From Peltaster fructicola (taxonomy: Eukaryota; Ascomycota; Dothideomycetes): a stretch of DNA of 64,000 bases. Location of the stretch: positions 3,348,001-3,412,000 of the forward strand of contig CP051139.1 in NCBI GenBank assembly GCA_001592805.2. Reading direction: 5' to 3'. The notes under the pieces are model-generated. The model searched no databases, was not told the DNA's origin, and was given only the letters and a program-made list of their open reading frames with translations. This document shows, piece after piece, positions 10,161 through 19,860 of this stretch. How positions within the stretch are numbered: position 1 is the stretch's first letter; the number at the start of each line of letters is the position of its first letter. A program made the translations under genes and the position numbers.

Positions 10161-10880
10161 ATGATTCCACAAGTCGACTTCCACCCTCTAACGCGAGCGG
10201 ACGGCTCAACGACGTACTCAGATCAGCTCTTCTCCATCCTTGCAGGTGTAAATGGTCCTGTAGAAGTGCAGCGACGAGACGAACTACCCGAAGAAGCTGC
10301 TGTCGAGGTCAATATCCGCCCTCTAGCTGGTATCGGGGGACCGAGAGAGCGCTGGCTTGAAGATGTGGTTCATTCAGTGCTGAAAAATATCGTTCTCGTT
10401 CACCTCTATCCTCGCAGTCTCGTTCAAGTCACGCTTCAGATCACGAAGGAACCAAACAGCACGATCAATAAGGGCAAAGGAGATGTAGCGATCCTACCAG
10501 CTCTAGTCAATGCAGCATTTCTGGGACTTTTGGATGCAGGCTTACCGTTGAGAACGACTTCAGCAGCCACGCTCATCGCTATAAACAACAACAACGAGCT
10601 CGTGATCGATCCGACATCGAAGCAAGCAAACTCCTGCTCAAGCATACATGCTCTGGCGTACGATCTCTCAGGTGCTTTGCTATTGAACGAATCAATAGGA
10701 AATTTCGATATCGATCACTGGAAGATTGTGACCGAGAGAGCTCGAGAAATCTGTCTTGGCGCCTTCGAGAGTGGTACAGACGAGGTTATGCGAGGGACGG
10801 ATATCGTGGCCGACTCATGGCTGAGACAGGCGTTGCAAGAGAAGGTGAGGGATGCAACAGCACATCGAGGTGCTTCATGA
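10161..10880 (+). CDS. rrp46: Exosome complex component RRP46
   Basis: Single exon, 239 residues. It is an RNase PH-fold subunit of the eukaryotic RNA exosome ring, which trims and degrades RNA in nucleus and cytosol. The order of motifs is that of RRP46/EXOSC5: TRADGSTTYS near residue 11, GPVEVQRRDELPEEAAVEV around 31-50, RPLAGIGGPRERWLE, PRSLVQVTLQI around 88-98, ALVNAAFLGLLDAGLPL around 115-131, then LSGALL. The phosphate-binding and catalytic residues of bacterial RNase PH are not evident, as expected for the catalytically silent ring subunits. The length is normal for fungal RRP46. No intron is needed. Confidence 0.9.
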   Translation: MIPQVDFHPLTRADGSTTYSDQLFSILAGVNGPVEVQRRDELPEEAAVEVNIRPLAGIGGPRERWLEDVVHSVLKNIVLVHLYPRSLVQVTLQITKEPNSTINKGKGDVAILPALVNAAFLGLLDAGLPLRTTSAATLIAINNNNELVIDPTSKQANSCSSIHALAYDLSGALLLNESIGNFDIDHWKIVTERAREICLGAFESGTDEVMRGTDIVADSWLRQALQEKVRDATAHRGAS

Positions 10881-11896
10881 GCCTGGAAGCTCTGAAGATG
10901 AGCATACCCCGACGATAAGCAAGAATGCTCTACAAGGACAAACCCGGCAACCCGAGCTAGATCGCTAATGTCCGACGTGTTCACGGATGGGTTTGCAACA
11001 CTGTGCTCAAGCATATTCTTGGAGTAAGCCCTGGTATGTGCTCTAAAATATACCACGAGGGAATACCCTGCACTGAGCATGATCCGGCGAAGTCTAGAAG
11101 CTCACAGCAGACTATGAGCCTGAGTTACAAGGTCACGGCGTCTTCGATCTGTACTTAAGCAGCCCTCTTTGCCAATGAGACAATCACTCGGCGGTACAAT
11201 TTGGCCAACTCGCGCAGAGAGGACGGAGACACCTGGCAGTATTGCAGGATCGCCACATCTCATGGTATAAGTCAGCGTGCGAAGAACCAGCGAGTATCTC
11301 GTCGTCACGACGAGAGCGTACACAATTGACGCATCCAGCATGTGCCTCTGCCAGTCTTCCTATCGCCGCTCTGACACCTGAGCCTATGGAACCAATGGGC
11401 AAGCTACAGCTTTCCGCCATCCTTCGCGCGGACTGAAAGGACGAAAAGGACACAGATGATGGACAATGCCACATAAGGCTTGATTCCCGACATTGAAGCC
11501 TTTAGCAAATTCATTTTGGGCAGCGCGAGACTCAGACTCTTGTGACCTACGTACAGCCTCAGTTGGCACGGGCTTTGGGTCTGCAGCCGTATGTCGACGT
11601 TGCGATTATCACGAGTATGCTGGCTGAGCCACTGACATCAGCAGTCTCAGAGTCGGATACTCGACCTGACCAACAAAACGATAAGCTTCTCGAATCAGAT
11701 AGCCACAAAGTGTTGCATGGTGAAGCTCGTTGGCTAGTGTGCATGCATCCTGCTATTCTGCAGCAGTGTAGGCTGATTGCGTCGTACAGTCCCCCGCTCT
11801 GCCCAAGTCAGCAGAAACGGCGAGCGGACAAGTGAATCCTCATTGTAGGGTTGTCACTGCATGAGCCTATACATGTCAATCGAGCTTGACCAGAAT

Positions 11897-11921
11897 GCGT
11901 AGGAACTTCGATGTCCTACGC
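11897..11921. promoter_or_regulatory. Inverted repeat upstream of P450
   Basis: GCGTAGGA and TCCTACGC are perfect 8-bp arms separated by 9 nt, about 140 bp before the P450 ATG and 70 bp before its TATA box. The layout suits a site for a dimeric regulator, such as a Zn2Cys6 or bZIP factor, but no factor is known to me for it. Confidence 0.4.
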
Positions 11922-11988
11922 TGGCAACACATCAGAGCTCTTCAACAGGAAGTGACGTGGAGGCTGGCAGTCACCACCCTGCGCATTC

Positions 11989-11993
11989 TATAA
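11989..11993 (+). promoter_or_regulatory. TATA box of the P450 gene
   Basis: TATAA within ATTCTATAAGTATC, 65 bp upstream of the ATG at 12058, at the expected distance for a regulated fungal promoter. Confidence 0.5.
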
Positions 11994-12057
11994 GTATCTG
12001 GCTTTCTGTCATCTTTCATCTTCGAAAGGCTTTACATTGACGAGGTGACACACTGAA

Positions 12058-13680
12058 ATGTCTTCCATCGCATCTCCATCACCAGCTCTGGTGCTGGTGG
12101 TCATCGCTGGGGTTGGCTGGTTCCTCCACTCGTTGTGGGCACACCAAGCACTGAAGCAAAGCAGGAAAGCATTCAAAGAGCAGCATGGCTGCAAGGATCC
12201 TCCACCAAACATGCGGCCCTGGGACATCTTTGGCTTTTACGGCGTGTACTTGCTCGTCAACGAGGCCAAGCAATACCGCTTGCTCGAATACTGGAACAAT
12301 AACTACAAGATCTATGGTCAAACTCATAGCGGTAATCGTCGAGGACGACAATTCACCACAACCATGGATGTCGAGAACTTCAAAGCAATCCATGCTACTA
12401 ATTTCGATGACTGGTAGGCTGAAAAGGTGTACATCACATGATTACACTGACTTTAGACAGGGCGGTCGAGGACTCTCGTCAGGGCTTCATCCAGTTCCTT
12501 GGCAAAGGCGTCTTCCTCTCTGATGGGGCATTCTGGGCACATTCTCGATCAGTTCTGCGTCCACAGTTTGAGAAGCATCAGGTCGCTGAGCTTGGTCAAT
12601 TCGAACCTCATGTTCAGCGCATGTTCAAGAGCTTTCCCACTGACGGCTCCACCATCGATCTGCAAGTTTTGTTCCATAAGCTCACCATGGACACCTCCAG
12701 CGAGTTCCTCATCGGACGAAGCACATTGCTTCTCGACCAGACCTACAATGAAGAAGGCCACGAGTTTGCTGCCGCCTTTGAGGCTGCCACTCAAGACGGA
12801 ACACTACGTGCACGCCTGGGCTGGATGTACTGGCTGTGGCCGCACTTCGCGATTCAGAAGGATCACGCAATTATTCATCGCTTCGCTGAGAAGTGGGTGC
12901 AGCAGGCCATGCAAGAGAAGCACTCACAACACGATGAGAAGTCGAATGGCAAGAAGAGCAACTACACCTTTCTGAAACAGTTGGTCATGGACGACCGTAT
13001 GGACGCTAAGCGCATCCACGGCGAGATCCTCAATATCATGCTCGCCGGCCGAGACACAACTGCGAGTCTGCTCAGCGCTATGTTCTTTGTGCTCAGTCGT
13101 GAGGCAAGGATCATGCAGAAGCTTCGAGCAGAGGTTGACGAACTCAACGGCGAGTTACCGACTTATGAGCGCTTGAGAGACATGAAGTACCTGAAGTATT
13201 GTGCTCAAGAGGGTAAGCCAAGTGGCATCAATACTTCTTCCCTGCTAACCTGTCATAGCCTTGAGACTCTACCCACCAGTCCCGTCGCTTGTCAAGTCAG
13301 CAGCTCGAGACACTGTTCTTCCACGAGGCGGTGGTCCGGATCGAAGAAGCCCGTTGTTCATGGCTAAGGGCGATCTTGTCTTCTACAATCACTACTCGAT
13401 GATGCGCTCGACCGAGGTGTACGGACCGGATGCAACCGTCTTCCGCCCTGAACGCTGGGAAGATTCCTCGTTGCGACCTGGCTGGGCCTACTTGCCGTTC
13501 GGAGGAGGCGCCAGAATCTGCCTAGGACAACAATATGCGCTTACTGAGGCATACTACGTCACCATCAGGATGCTTCAGGAGTACCGCACGATCGAATGCA
13601 GAGATGATCAGCCGTGGAAAGAGAAGCTGACAGTGACTCTGTGCTCATTGAACGGAACGAAGGTTGCGCTGTACAAGTAG
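12058..13680 (+). CDS. Cytochrome P450, CYP52-like (alkane/fatty-acid hydroxylase type)
   Basis: Three exons: 12058-12413, 12461-13212 and 13259-13680, with introns 12414-12460 and 13213-13258. The product is 509 residues. An N-terminal membrane anchor (residues 9-30) directs it to the ER. The I-helix motif AGRDTT, the K-helix ExxR (EALR, its Glu and Arg codons separated by the second intron), the PERW segment (FRPERWEDS) and the heme loop FGGGARICLGQ (about residues 449-459, axial Cys) are all present. FLGKGVFLSDG, RSVLRPQF and LPRGGGPD are typical of CYP52-type omega-hydroxylases acting on alkanes and fatty acids, so that class is favoured; the exact substrate is not readable. It is convergent with a glutathione transferase, with only 47 bp between the stop codons. 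Confidence 0.9.
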
Positions 13681-13727
13681 TTGAGATTACAACTGGTTCA
13701 AGTCTCGCTCTCCAAGCCTACACAATA

Positions 13728-14640
13728 CTATTTCTGACGAGCGGCATTCTTCTCGGCGTCTTCTTTCATGCCTTGTTGTACCCAAGACCTCGCCTTTGCA
13801 GCATGCTCTTCGAGCTGGGCTTTGTCCTTCATACGCTCCTTGATTGTGAAGCTACCGGCATGTCAGTCACGTGTCGATGTCCGATGCTGTAACTTACGGC
13901 TCTGGGACATTGGCTCCCTTTTGGAGCGCAGGTCTCTCCCACATGCGATCCTCCCACGCTTTCAATGTTGGGAAGTCTTCAATTTCGACCCCGGCCCAGC
14001 CTGCAGCTGCGATCCAGCCCCAATGAGCGATGTCAGCAATGGTGCACTTGTCGCCCACAAGGTATGGAGTCTTGGCATCGGAGAGGTGTTTGTCAAGAAC
14101 TCCATAGAGACGTCGTGTTTCATTCTGGTAGCGGTTGACACCATACTCGATCTTTTCTGGTGAGTAGCCTACGCGACGTCAGTTGTTGCTTCGTTCTGGT
14201 GAGAAGCCAGCGCACGAGTGAAGTGGTTCGCTTGTCCTTGCATTGGTCCAACGCCTGCATGGTCAGTAAGGAAACACAGCTCTCTGCGACGAGTACCAAC
14301 CAGCGTTCTGGAAGAACAACCAGTTGGTCGTTTCGATGTGCTCTCTGCTATCAGCAGGATAGCTCAGCTTATGCTCCGTGTCATAGCGATTCACAAGATA
14401 TTGCATGATGCTGCCGCTCTCGAACAAGCAGATCTCCTTGCCATCAGTGAACTTGTCAGTCAGGGCTGGAATACGGCCATTCGGGTTGATCTTGAGGAAG
14501 TCTGGCTTTTTCTGCTCACTGCTGGCGAACGAAATGCCGATCGCCTTGTATGGCAGACCAAGCTCTTCCAACAAAATCGTGATCTTGATGCCATTGGGCG
14601 TTTGCGCCGTGTAGAGGACGATATCCGATTCAGAAGACAT
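13728..14640 (-). CDS. Ure2-type glutathione S-transferase
   Basis: Four exons read on minus: 14640-14301, 14254-14216, 14168-13898 and 13851-13728. The introns (46-48 nt) restore one frame of 257 residues. The start MSSESDIVLY is chosen because the thioredoxin fold begins there. N-terminal GST domain: TPNGIKITILLEELGLPY, then NPNGRIPAL (the loop with the cis-Pro that binds glutathione) and ESGSIMQYL. The C-terminal helical domain contains GPMQGQANHF, TRYSPEKIEYGVNRYQNE and LVGDKCTIADIAHWGW. This layout is that of fungal Ure2p-like GSTs, which conjugate or reduce with glutathione in the cytosol. An extra C-terminal tail of about 40 charged residues follows. A perfect dyad lies about 130 bp upstream. 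The convergent P450 neighbour suggests a shared detoxification role, by inference. Confidence 0.92.
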
Positions 14641-16276
14641 GTTGTCGAGTGCCAGAAGAGATGACTTCGTTGATGAGGATCGAACGGAATGTTGCTTCGA
14701 GATCAAACATGACTCAAGGAGGTGATGCTGGTTTGCTTAGAAATGTACTTGCCTATGACCTCGCCAGCCCCACTTCTGCCGCAGAAGTGTTGATAATCGA
14801 CCAGTGACTATGCTCTGCGTTCACAGGAGGATTACACCCAGAGACGCAGTCAAGGAAGAAGCCTAGAGTTCTGTCAGGGGACATAGAGAGCTCTCTGGAG
14901 GTTGCTTGGTCATGAGATAGGAGACTTGGCTGTATCAATCTTCCGTCGCACGCTCGGAATGATGTGAGTGAGCGCAGCTGCTGTTCAAGTCTGACACTGC
15001 AATACGCTGGCGCTGTATGACTCTAGTCGCCTGATAATCAGAGTGTCTGCAGCGACGAGTGACAGAGGTACGGTCATGGTCATGTAGCAGAATCGGACGT
15101 CGCAGCACGCAATGTAGTGACCTGATGTCCAGCCGAGGCGAGAGGTGCTCAAAAATGACCGAGACACTGCATGCATTGCGGCCTCGCTGCTCGTCGTGCT
15201 GCAATGCTGACCCATTACTCGTCCGGAGTCTCGTATGGCCGTGCAGGGCTGCTCTCCTGATGGCGTTGCTGGGTGAGCACTAGCGCGTAAATAATCGACG
15301 TCAGCGCACACGCAGTGCTTGTTTACATCTACGCGGCGTCCAATTGAGGTGAAGATGTGGTTTGGCAGCACACCGCATCTTGTTGAGCACAGTAGTCTGC
15401 TGCCACGTCTCGGTCGCATAGCTTCGGCGCGAGCGAGAGCTGCATTGCATGAGTCCGTTGGTGGTCGTAAACAGCAACAATGTATGAGAAAAGCTAGAAG
15501 GGCGAATGAGAAGCGTGGGTGAGGAGGAAAAGGAGCCCATTGGCTCTGACGGCATGAATTAATGCACCTCGAGTGCCGAAGTGCAGTAGATCAGCTTTGT
15601 TGTTCTCGTGTTGTTGCAGGAGGTTGTGCACTGCTCGTCGAGGTGTAGAAGGTCGACAAGGACTCATTGGAGGCTCTTGAGAATGCTGAACAGCTTGGCG
15701 AGCAAGATATCGATTGTTCGAATTGCTATTGTCAAGATGCTCCAGCGATTCTGCCGAAGAAGGTCGAAGGATCGGCTGCAAGAAGCCTCCTGCCGCTGCA
15801 GCTAATTAGGCCCGTGCGCCATTGTGTAAGAATCCAAGCGCCATGCTCACAAAGAATCTCCCATGTGTTTTGGTACCACTCCTGTCATCGTCGTATAGCA
15901 TCATCATCACAACGTAACACTCACTCGACAACGATTTTCAACATCCTTCACACAGGACAGAATTTGATCGCGCCCAATCAGGCACGACGAGACGCCATAG
16001 GACGTACTCACGGCATTGTTTACTCAGTACCTGGTATGAAAGGTCGACAGCAACGGCAGACAGATCGAGGTACCACGACGCACACGCTCTCTATGCGACC
16101 TCTGTGAGCCGTGGAGAAGCGCAACAACCTACTCTGAAGCGCCTTCAGGCGCATTCACTCTTGTGGGATCACTAAGCATTGATGTCTCGAACAACACCTC
16201 CCTGGACGCGCAACCAGAGTATACATACTTTGCACGACCGAATATAAGCATTTTCGACTGCTGAAGACGACCTACA
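14641..16276. other. 1.6-kb intergenic region
   Basis: It separates the GST start from the next plus-strand gene. Its open frames, such as 15667-16107 plus and 15494-15781 minus, lack domains and run across each other. A perfect 9-bp dyad lies at 14771-14789. I see no RNA gene or transposon remnant. Confidence 0.5.
14771..14789. promoter_or_regulatory. Perfect dyad upstream of the GST gene
   Basis: CACTTCTGC and GCAGAAGTG form 9-bp perfect inverted arms around a single C, 131 bp before the GST start. The almost gapless symmetry suits a dimeric DNA-binding protein rather than an RNA hairpin. Confidence 0.45.
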
Positions 16277-17866
16277 ATGGCGGATCCACCGCCTCCACCA
16301 CCGCCACCACACGGCCAGAACCCGCGGCCGCCTGGAGGCCTACCTGATGGCAACTACGACATCTTCATCATACCACCCCACTCCTCAGGATCGGGCTTCC
16401 TGTATCTCCCATCTCTTACACCACATCGCAACAGCTTCATTGCAGGCGCTGCAGCCGCACTGGCAGGTGTTGGTGTAGTGGTGCTAGTCACGCCATTCTT
16501 GCAGGCATTCTTCGCATCAATAATGGTTGGTAATCCTACCAGCGTCCTCATACTAGTCATCGGAGTCGGTGTCCTGGCTTGGCTCATCGGAAAATCCAGT
16601 GTTGAGTTCACTTCGACCAGTTCAGGCAAATCGTCAGGTACCGGCAGTTCTGGACCAGGTCAAGACAGACAAAACCATGGAGCGCAACAAAACCAGCAAA
16701 ACCATGGCGCACAACAACAGCAACAGCAAGGTCAAGCTCCTCCGCCCAATCCAGGCTTCGACTGGAACTCTGCGAACCACAATCACGCACCACCTCCACC
16801 GCCTCCTCCACCACAACCTGAACCACAGCCGCAGCCGAATACCAACTCAACACAGAGTGGCTGGGACAAAGCGAAGGAGGAGACGAAGAAACGGGAAGAA
16901 GCTCGCAAACGTACGGAAGAGCTCGAGCGACGGCGCGCAGAGGCTGCCAAAGCTCGTGAGGAAGCAGAACGAGCGGCCAAGGCTAAAGCAGAGAAAGAGA
17001 AGTGGGAACAAGCTCGCGCGCGTGAGAAGGAGCAGAGGGAGCGAGAAGCACGAGAACGCTTGGCGAAAGAGAAAGCTGCTTCCATGCCAGACAAGGAGAC
17101 CCGAGAGAAGTCGATACGCGAACGCATGGAGCGACTGCGCAAGGAACGCGAAGAACGGGAACGACAGAAGGCTGCCAGCAGTCCTAGTGCGACTGGTAGG
17201 AGCAGTCCGAAGAAGGAGTACGTTCGACCGACCGCCAAGTCTGCTGTGGGCACCGAAGATCAGTACTCGTATCGACCATATGACACACCCCCGAAGCCTA
17301 AGACACCCTACCATGCATCTTCGGCATCCTCGATATCTGGACTGTCGGAGTCGTCATATGCCGCCAGCCAAACGACAGCGCAGACAACGCCGCCCGCGTC
17401 GATGAGAGGACCATACTCAACCCAAGACCCCGACAAGATCCTGATCCGTGCCGTATATCTTTTCAACGACAGCTTTCCAGGAAAGCCGATCGCGCAGCTT
17501 GTCGTTGGTCAGGGCAGTGTCAGTGATGGCCTCATCCTCAATATAAGAACTGCAGGTCTGTTCATCGACGACGATGTTCGGAAGGTGCCTCAACGAGAAT
17601 GGGACGTCAAAGCCTGGACACTGAAGCTTGTCGAAGATGGTGCACTCAAGGGTGCCGTCGGCGGCCAAGGTCTGCATGTCCTGCGTGCCTCTGTCCGTAA
17701 TGCGGAGAATAGCAAGTACTGTTTCGTGCTTGATGAAACAGAAGGCTGGAAGGTCGCCATCGGCTTGCAACGACTTAGGAAGGGTACGCAAGTTAGAAGC
17801 CTGGGCATGAGCGGTATGAAAGAAAACGAAGTCAGAGGTCTGCTTGGGGCTCTTGGCTGGTTATGA
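16277..17866 (+). CDS. Proline-rich membrane protein with coiled coil and conserved C-terminal domain
   Basis: Single exon, 529 residues. It starts with a polyproline run (MADPPPPPPPP), then DGNYDIFIIPP. Two hydrophobic segments (about residues 52-76 and 82-104) are likely membrane helices. A Gln/Pro-rich linker follows, then a long charged coiled coil of Lys/Arg/Glu (about residues 195-300), a Ser-rich linker, and a C-terminal globular part from about 390 (VYLFNDSFPGKPIAQLV, DDDVRKVPQREWDVKAWTLKLV, EGWKVAIGLQRLRKG). The C-terminal part resembles a conserved Pezizomycotina family of unknown function that I recognise but cannot name. It could be an organelle-surface scaffold; this is inference. 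Confidence 0.82.
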   Translation: MADPPPPPPPPHGQNPRPPGGLPDGNYDIFIIPPHSSGSGFLYLPSLTPHRNSFIAGAAAALAGVGVVVLVTPFLQAFFASIMVGNPTSVLILVIGVGVLAWLIGKSSVEFTSTSSGKSSGTGSSGPGQDRQNHGAQQNQQNHGAQQQQQQGQAPPPNPGFDWNSANHNHAPPPPPPPPQPEPQPQPNTNSTQSGWDKAKEETKKREEARKRTEELERRRAEAAKAREEAERAAKAKAEKEKWEQARAREKEQREREARERLAKEKAASMPDKETREKSIRERMERLRKEREERERQKAASSPSATGRSSPKKEYVRPTAKSAVGTEDQYSYRPYDTPPKPKTPYHASSASSISGLSESSYAASQTTAQTTPPASMRGPYSTQDPDKILIRAVYLFNDSFPGKPIAQLVVGQGSVSDGLILNIRTAGLFIDDDVRKVPQREWDVKAWTLKLVEDGALKGAVGGQGLHVLRASVRNAENSKYCFVLDETEGWKVAIGLQRLRKGTQVRSLGMSGMKENEVRGLLGALGWL

Positions 17867-18137
17867 AGGTAAAGAGCTGCGGAATGTTGCATTGGAATGC
17901 TGATCCACAATGACGGATATTGTGTTGGATTTCGGTGAAAGGGCATCAGCGAATGGCGTTCACTTCTGTTTCGATATACCACCATTTTGCATTTGCGAAC
18001 GACACTTGACTGTACAGCAGCAGCATTGAGACGGCAGTCTTTCGTTGTACATTTTAGAGCTACACAGTCGCTCAGATTGAGCATCAATGATAACCCGTCT
18101 TTCGTGTGCTACACATGTGTCTTCATTATGGCTGCGT

Positions 18138-18832
18138 TTAGAAAAGAGCAAAAGCACCCATGATCATTCCTCCGAGAGCCATTGGGATGCCAGTCGCAGC
18201 AGCATCGGCCTGAGACGATGACGTCGACCTGGTGGTGACAGGCACAATCGAACCAGCTGGGACGGTCGTGACAGTGCTTCCACTGGTGATGATTGTCGAG
18301 CCAGTGACAGTGGTCGAACCAGACACGCCACTTGTGGTGGAGCCAGCTGCTGCACCTGAGCCTGAAGTTGATCCAGAGACAGAGCCTGCGAGTAGTCAGT
18401 ATGTGATCATTGCTGTATGACGCGCTCGCAGTGTGAAAGGAAAGCCTGAGACATGCCTGAGCTTGTGACAGCGGCAGAGGAACCAGAAGAGGTAGATGAT
18501 GCAGCGGCGGCTGAGCTCGACGTACTGGAAGAGGCGGAGCTCGAGGTTGTGGTGAAGGTAGTGCTGTATCGAGTCTGGAGACTTGAGACGACGGCAGCAT
18601 CCTTGGACGACAAGCTGACGATGGCCGCGGAAAGTGATGCAGCGAAGGAACCAGTGGCAGTGGATGCAACAGCCTCCAGACTGGACAGCTCGGCATTGGC
18701 AGATGCCTGGGCGCTGGCGATTATGCTGGCAAGAGCGCTGCCAGTTGGTTGACCATGCTGTGGATCGGCGAGAGCCTCAGCAGATGCCAGGGCGGCGAGG
18801 CCGGAGACGAAGATGAGAGATGTGGCACGCAT
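18138..18832 (-). CDS. GPI-anchored Ser/Thr-rich cell-wall protein (GC-AG intron)
   Basis: Two exons on minus, 18832-18457 and 18385-18138, give 207 residues. An N-terminal signal peptide (MRATSLIFVSGLAALASA) is followed by about 165 residues rich in Ser, Thr and Ala, suited to O-mannosylation, and by a hydrophobic C-terminal tail (GIPMALGGMIMGAFALF) typical of a GPI-anchor signal. The intron, 18456-18386, appears to begin with GCATGT rather than GT: this is the only junction I find that joins the signal-peptide exon in frame with the GPI-tail exon (TSSG-SVSG). The intron carries an ACTGACT branch site and a CGCAG acceptor. A TATA element lies at 18912-18917. Likely a structural or antiadhesive wall protein; no enzyme domain. 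Confidence 0.82.
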
Positions 18833-18911
18833 ATTGAGGTCTTGGTTGTTTTGTTAAGGTTGAAAAGGCAGAGAGAAGTACAGCCCGGGTTGTGACGGGG
18901 ATGTCAAGTGC

Positions 18912-18917
18912 TTATAA
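18912..18917 (-). promoter_or_regulatory. TATA element of the GPI-protein gene
   Basis: TTATAA, read TATAAG on minus, about 80 bp before the ATG at 18832. Confidence 0.4.
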
Positions 18918-19860
18918 GAGAGAGACCCATCTCGGAATAGGGTGACGATGGCGAGCTGACCTCACAACTCACCTTGGATCTCCACCTATGAGCTGCTGGT
19001 CGGTCATGGTTGCGCGGCAAGGCACCAAGCTCACGGACCTGCAGAAGCATGCTTACGGTCTTACCAGCTCAAACACGACCAGGCGAGGGGAGATCTGAAG
19101 GGCTATTGTTGAGAGAATCAGCCAGTGACGCTTGTGCTTCAATAGGCGATGTTGATCTCGGCTCCGACAAGGTCCTGTTGCTCCTTCGAAGCTTGTTACC
19201 ATGCAGACAGTGTAGTCCAGTCAGACGCCATCTCTTGCTTATACCGCACATGTGGCATCGTCATTAGGTTCATACTCTCTGAGCATTAACGCTGCAGGCT
19301 GAACAGACCTGCATCTGTCTTCCTTGCTGCTCGTCAAGCGGTTGATCCATCAACGTGTGATAAGCTTTGTGAAGGTAAAAGTAATTGTCCGAACGAAGCT
19401 TCTTCGGATCTGCAGTGCCTTGCATGAGAGCCTCACCTGTATCGAGTGAGGTCCGGAAGTTTTGTATCGGCTCCCAAAAGGCCGTGAGCTTATCCCAGAA
19501 TAGTTGCTTGTGCGATGTCACAGGGAAGGACAGGCGAGGAGGTCGATCTGAGATCGTTGGCTGACCTATGAAGTACGAGATCTGCGAGCTGGTGTACTTC
19601 ATCAGACCATGATGGGTAAGTGAAGTCTTCTAGGAGAGCATGGTGTTGAGATATTCATTTTCTCAATCAGGATAAGCGTACAAGCAAGCATTGACAATGA
19701 ATCTCTTGGCAAATTTTTGAGTGGTGATCGCTATATGTTGTACACAAATGCTGATTAAAGATACAAGACGCGTGCTTCTCATGCGTCCATAGATGCTTGT
19801 GTACATGCGCAAGAATCCTCGCAGGTCAGATGAACTCCAAAAAACGATGCAGATTGCTCC
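18918..19860. other. Intergenic region, possible small gene inside
   Basis: About 0.9 kb between the GPI-protein gene and the CLU1 stop. Apart from the doubtful 110-codon frame at 19270-19602 there is nothing recognisable. Confidence 0.45.
19270..19602 (-). CDS. Possible small protein of unknown function
   Basis: Open frame of 110 codons from ATG, with an aromatic, mixed composition (KQLFWDKLTAFWEPIQNF, YFYLHKAYHTLMD) that looks more protein-like than surrounding frames. I recognise no domain, signal peptide or splice signals. It could equally be a chance frame. Confidence 0.3.
   Translation of the reverse strand: MKYTSSQISYFIGQPTISDRPPRLSFPVTSHKQLFWDKLTAFWEPIQNFRTSLDTGEALMQGTADPKKLRSDNYFYLHKAYHTLMDQPLDEQQGRQMQVCSACSVNAQRV

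Larger units (their letters stand above)
10881..12057. other. 1.2-kb intergenic region, P450 promoter
   Basis: No supported gene. The right part contains a perfect 8-bp dyad (11897-11921), a TGACGTGG CRE-like octamer (about 11952-11959) and a TATAA box (11989-11993) leading into the P450 gene. Short open frames here have no domain. Confidence 0.55.

Noticed and set aside
15494-16107. Opposing frames of 95 and 146 codons before the proline-rich gene
   Set aside because: They overlap one another, lack domains and lack splice signals.
16608-17314. Large minus-strand frames opposite the coiled-coil gene
   Set aside because: They mirror the biased codons of the Lys/Arg/Glu coiled coil and are shadows.
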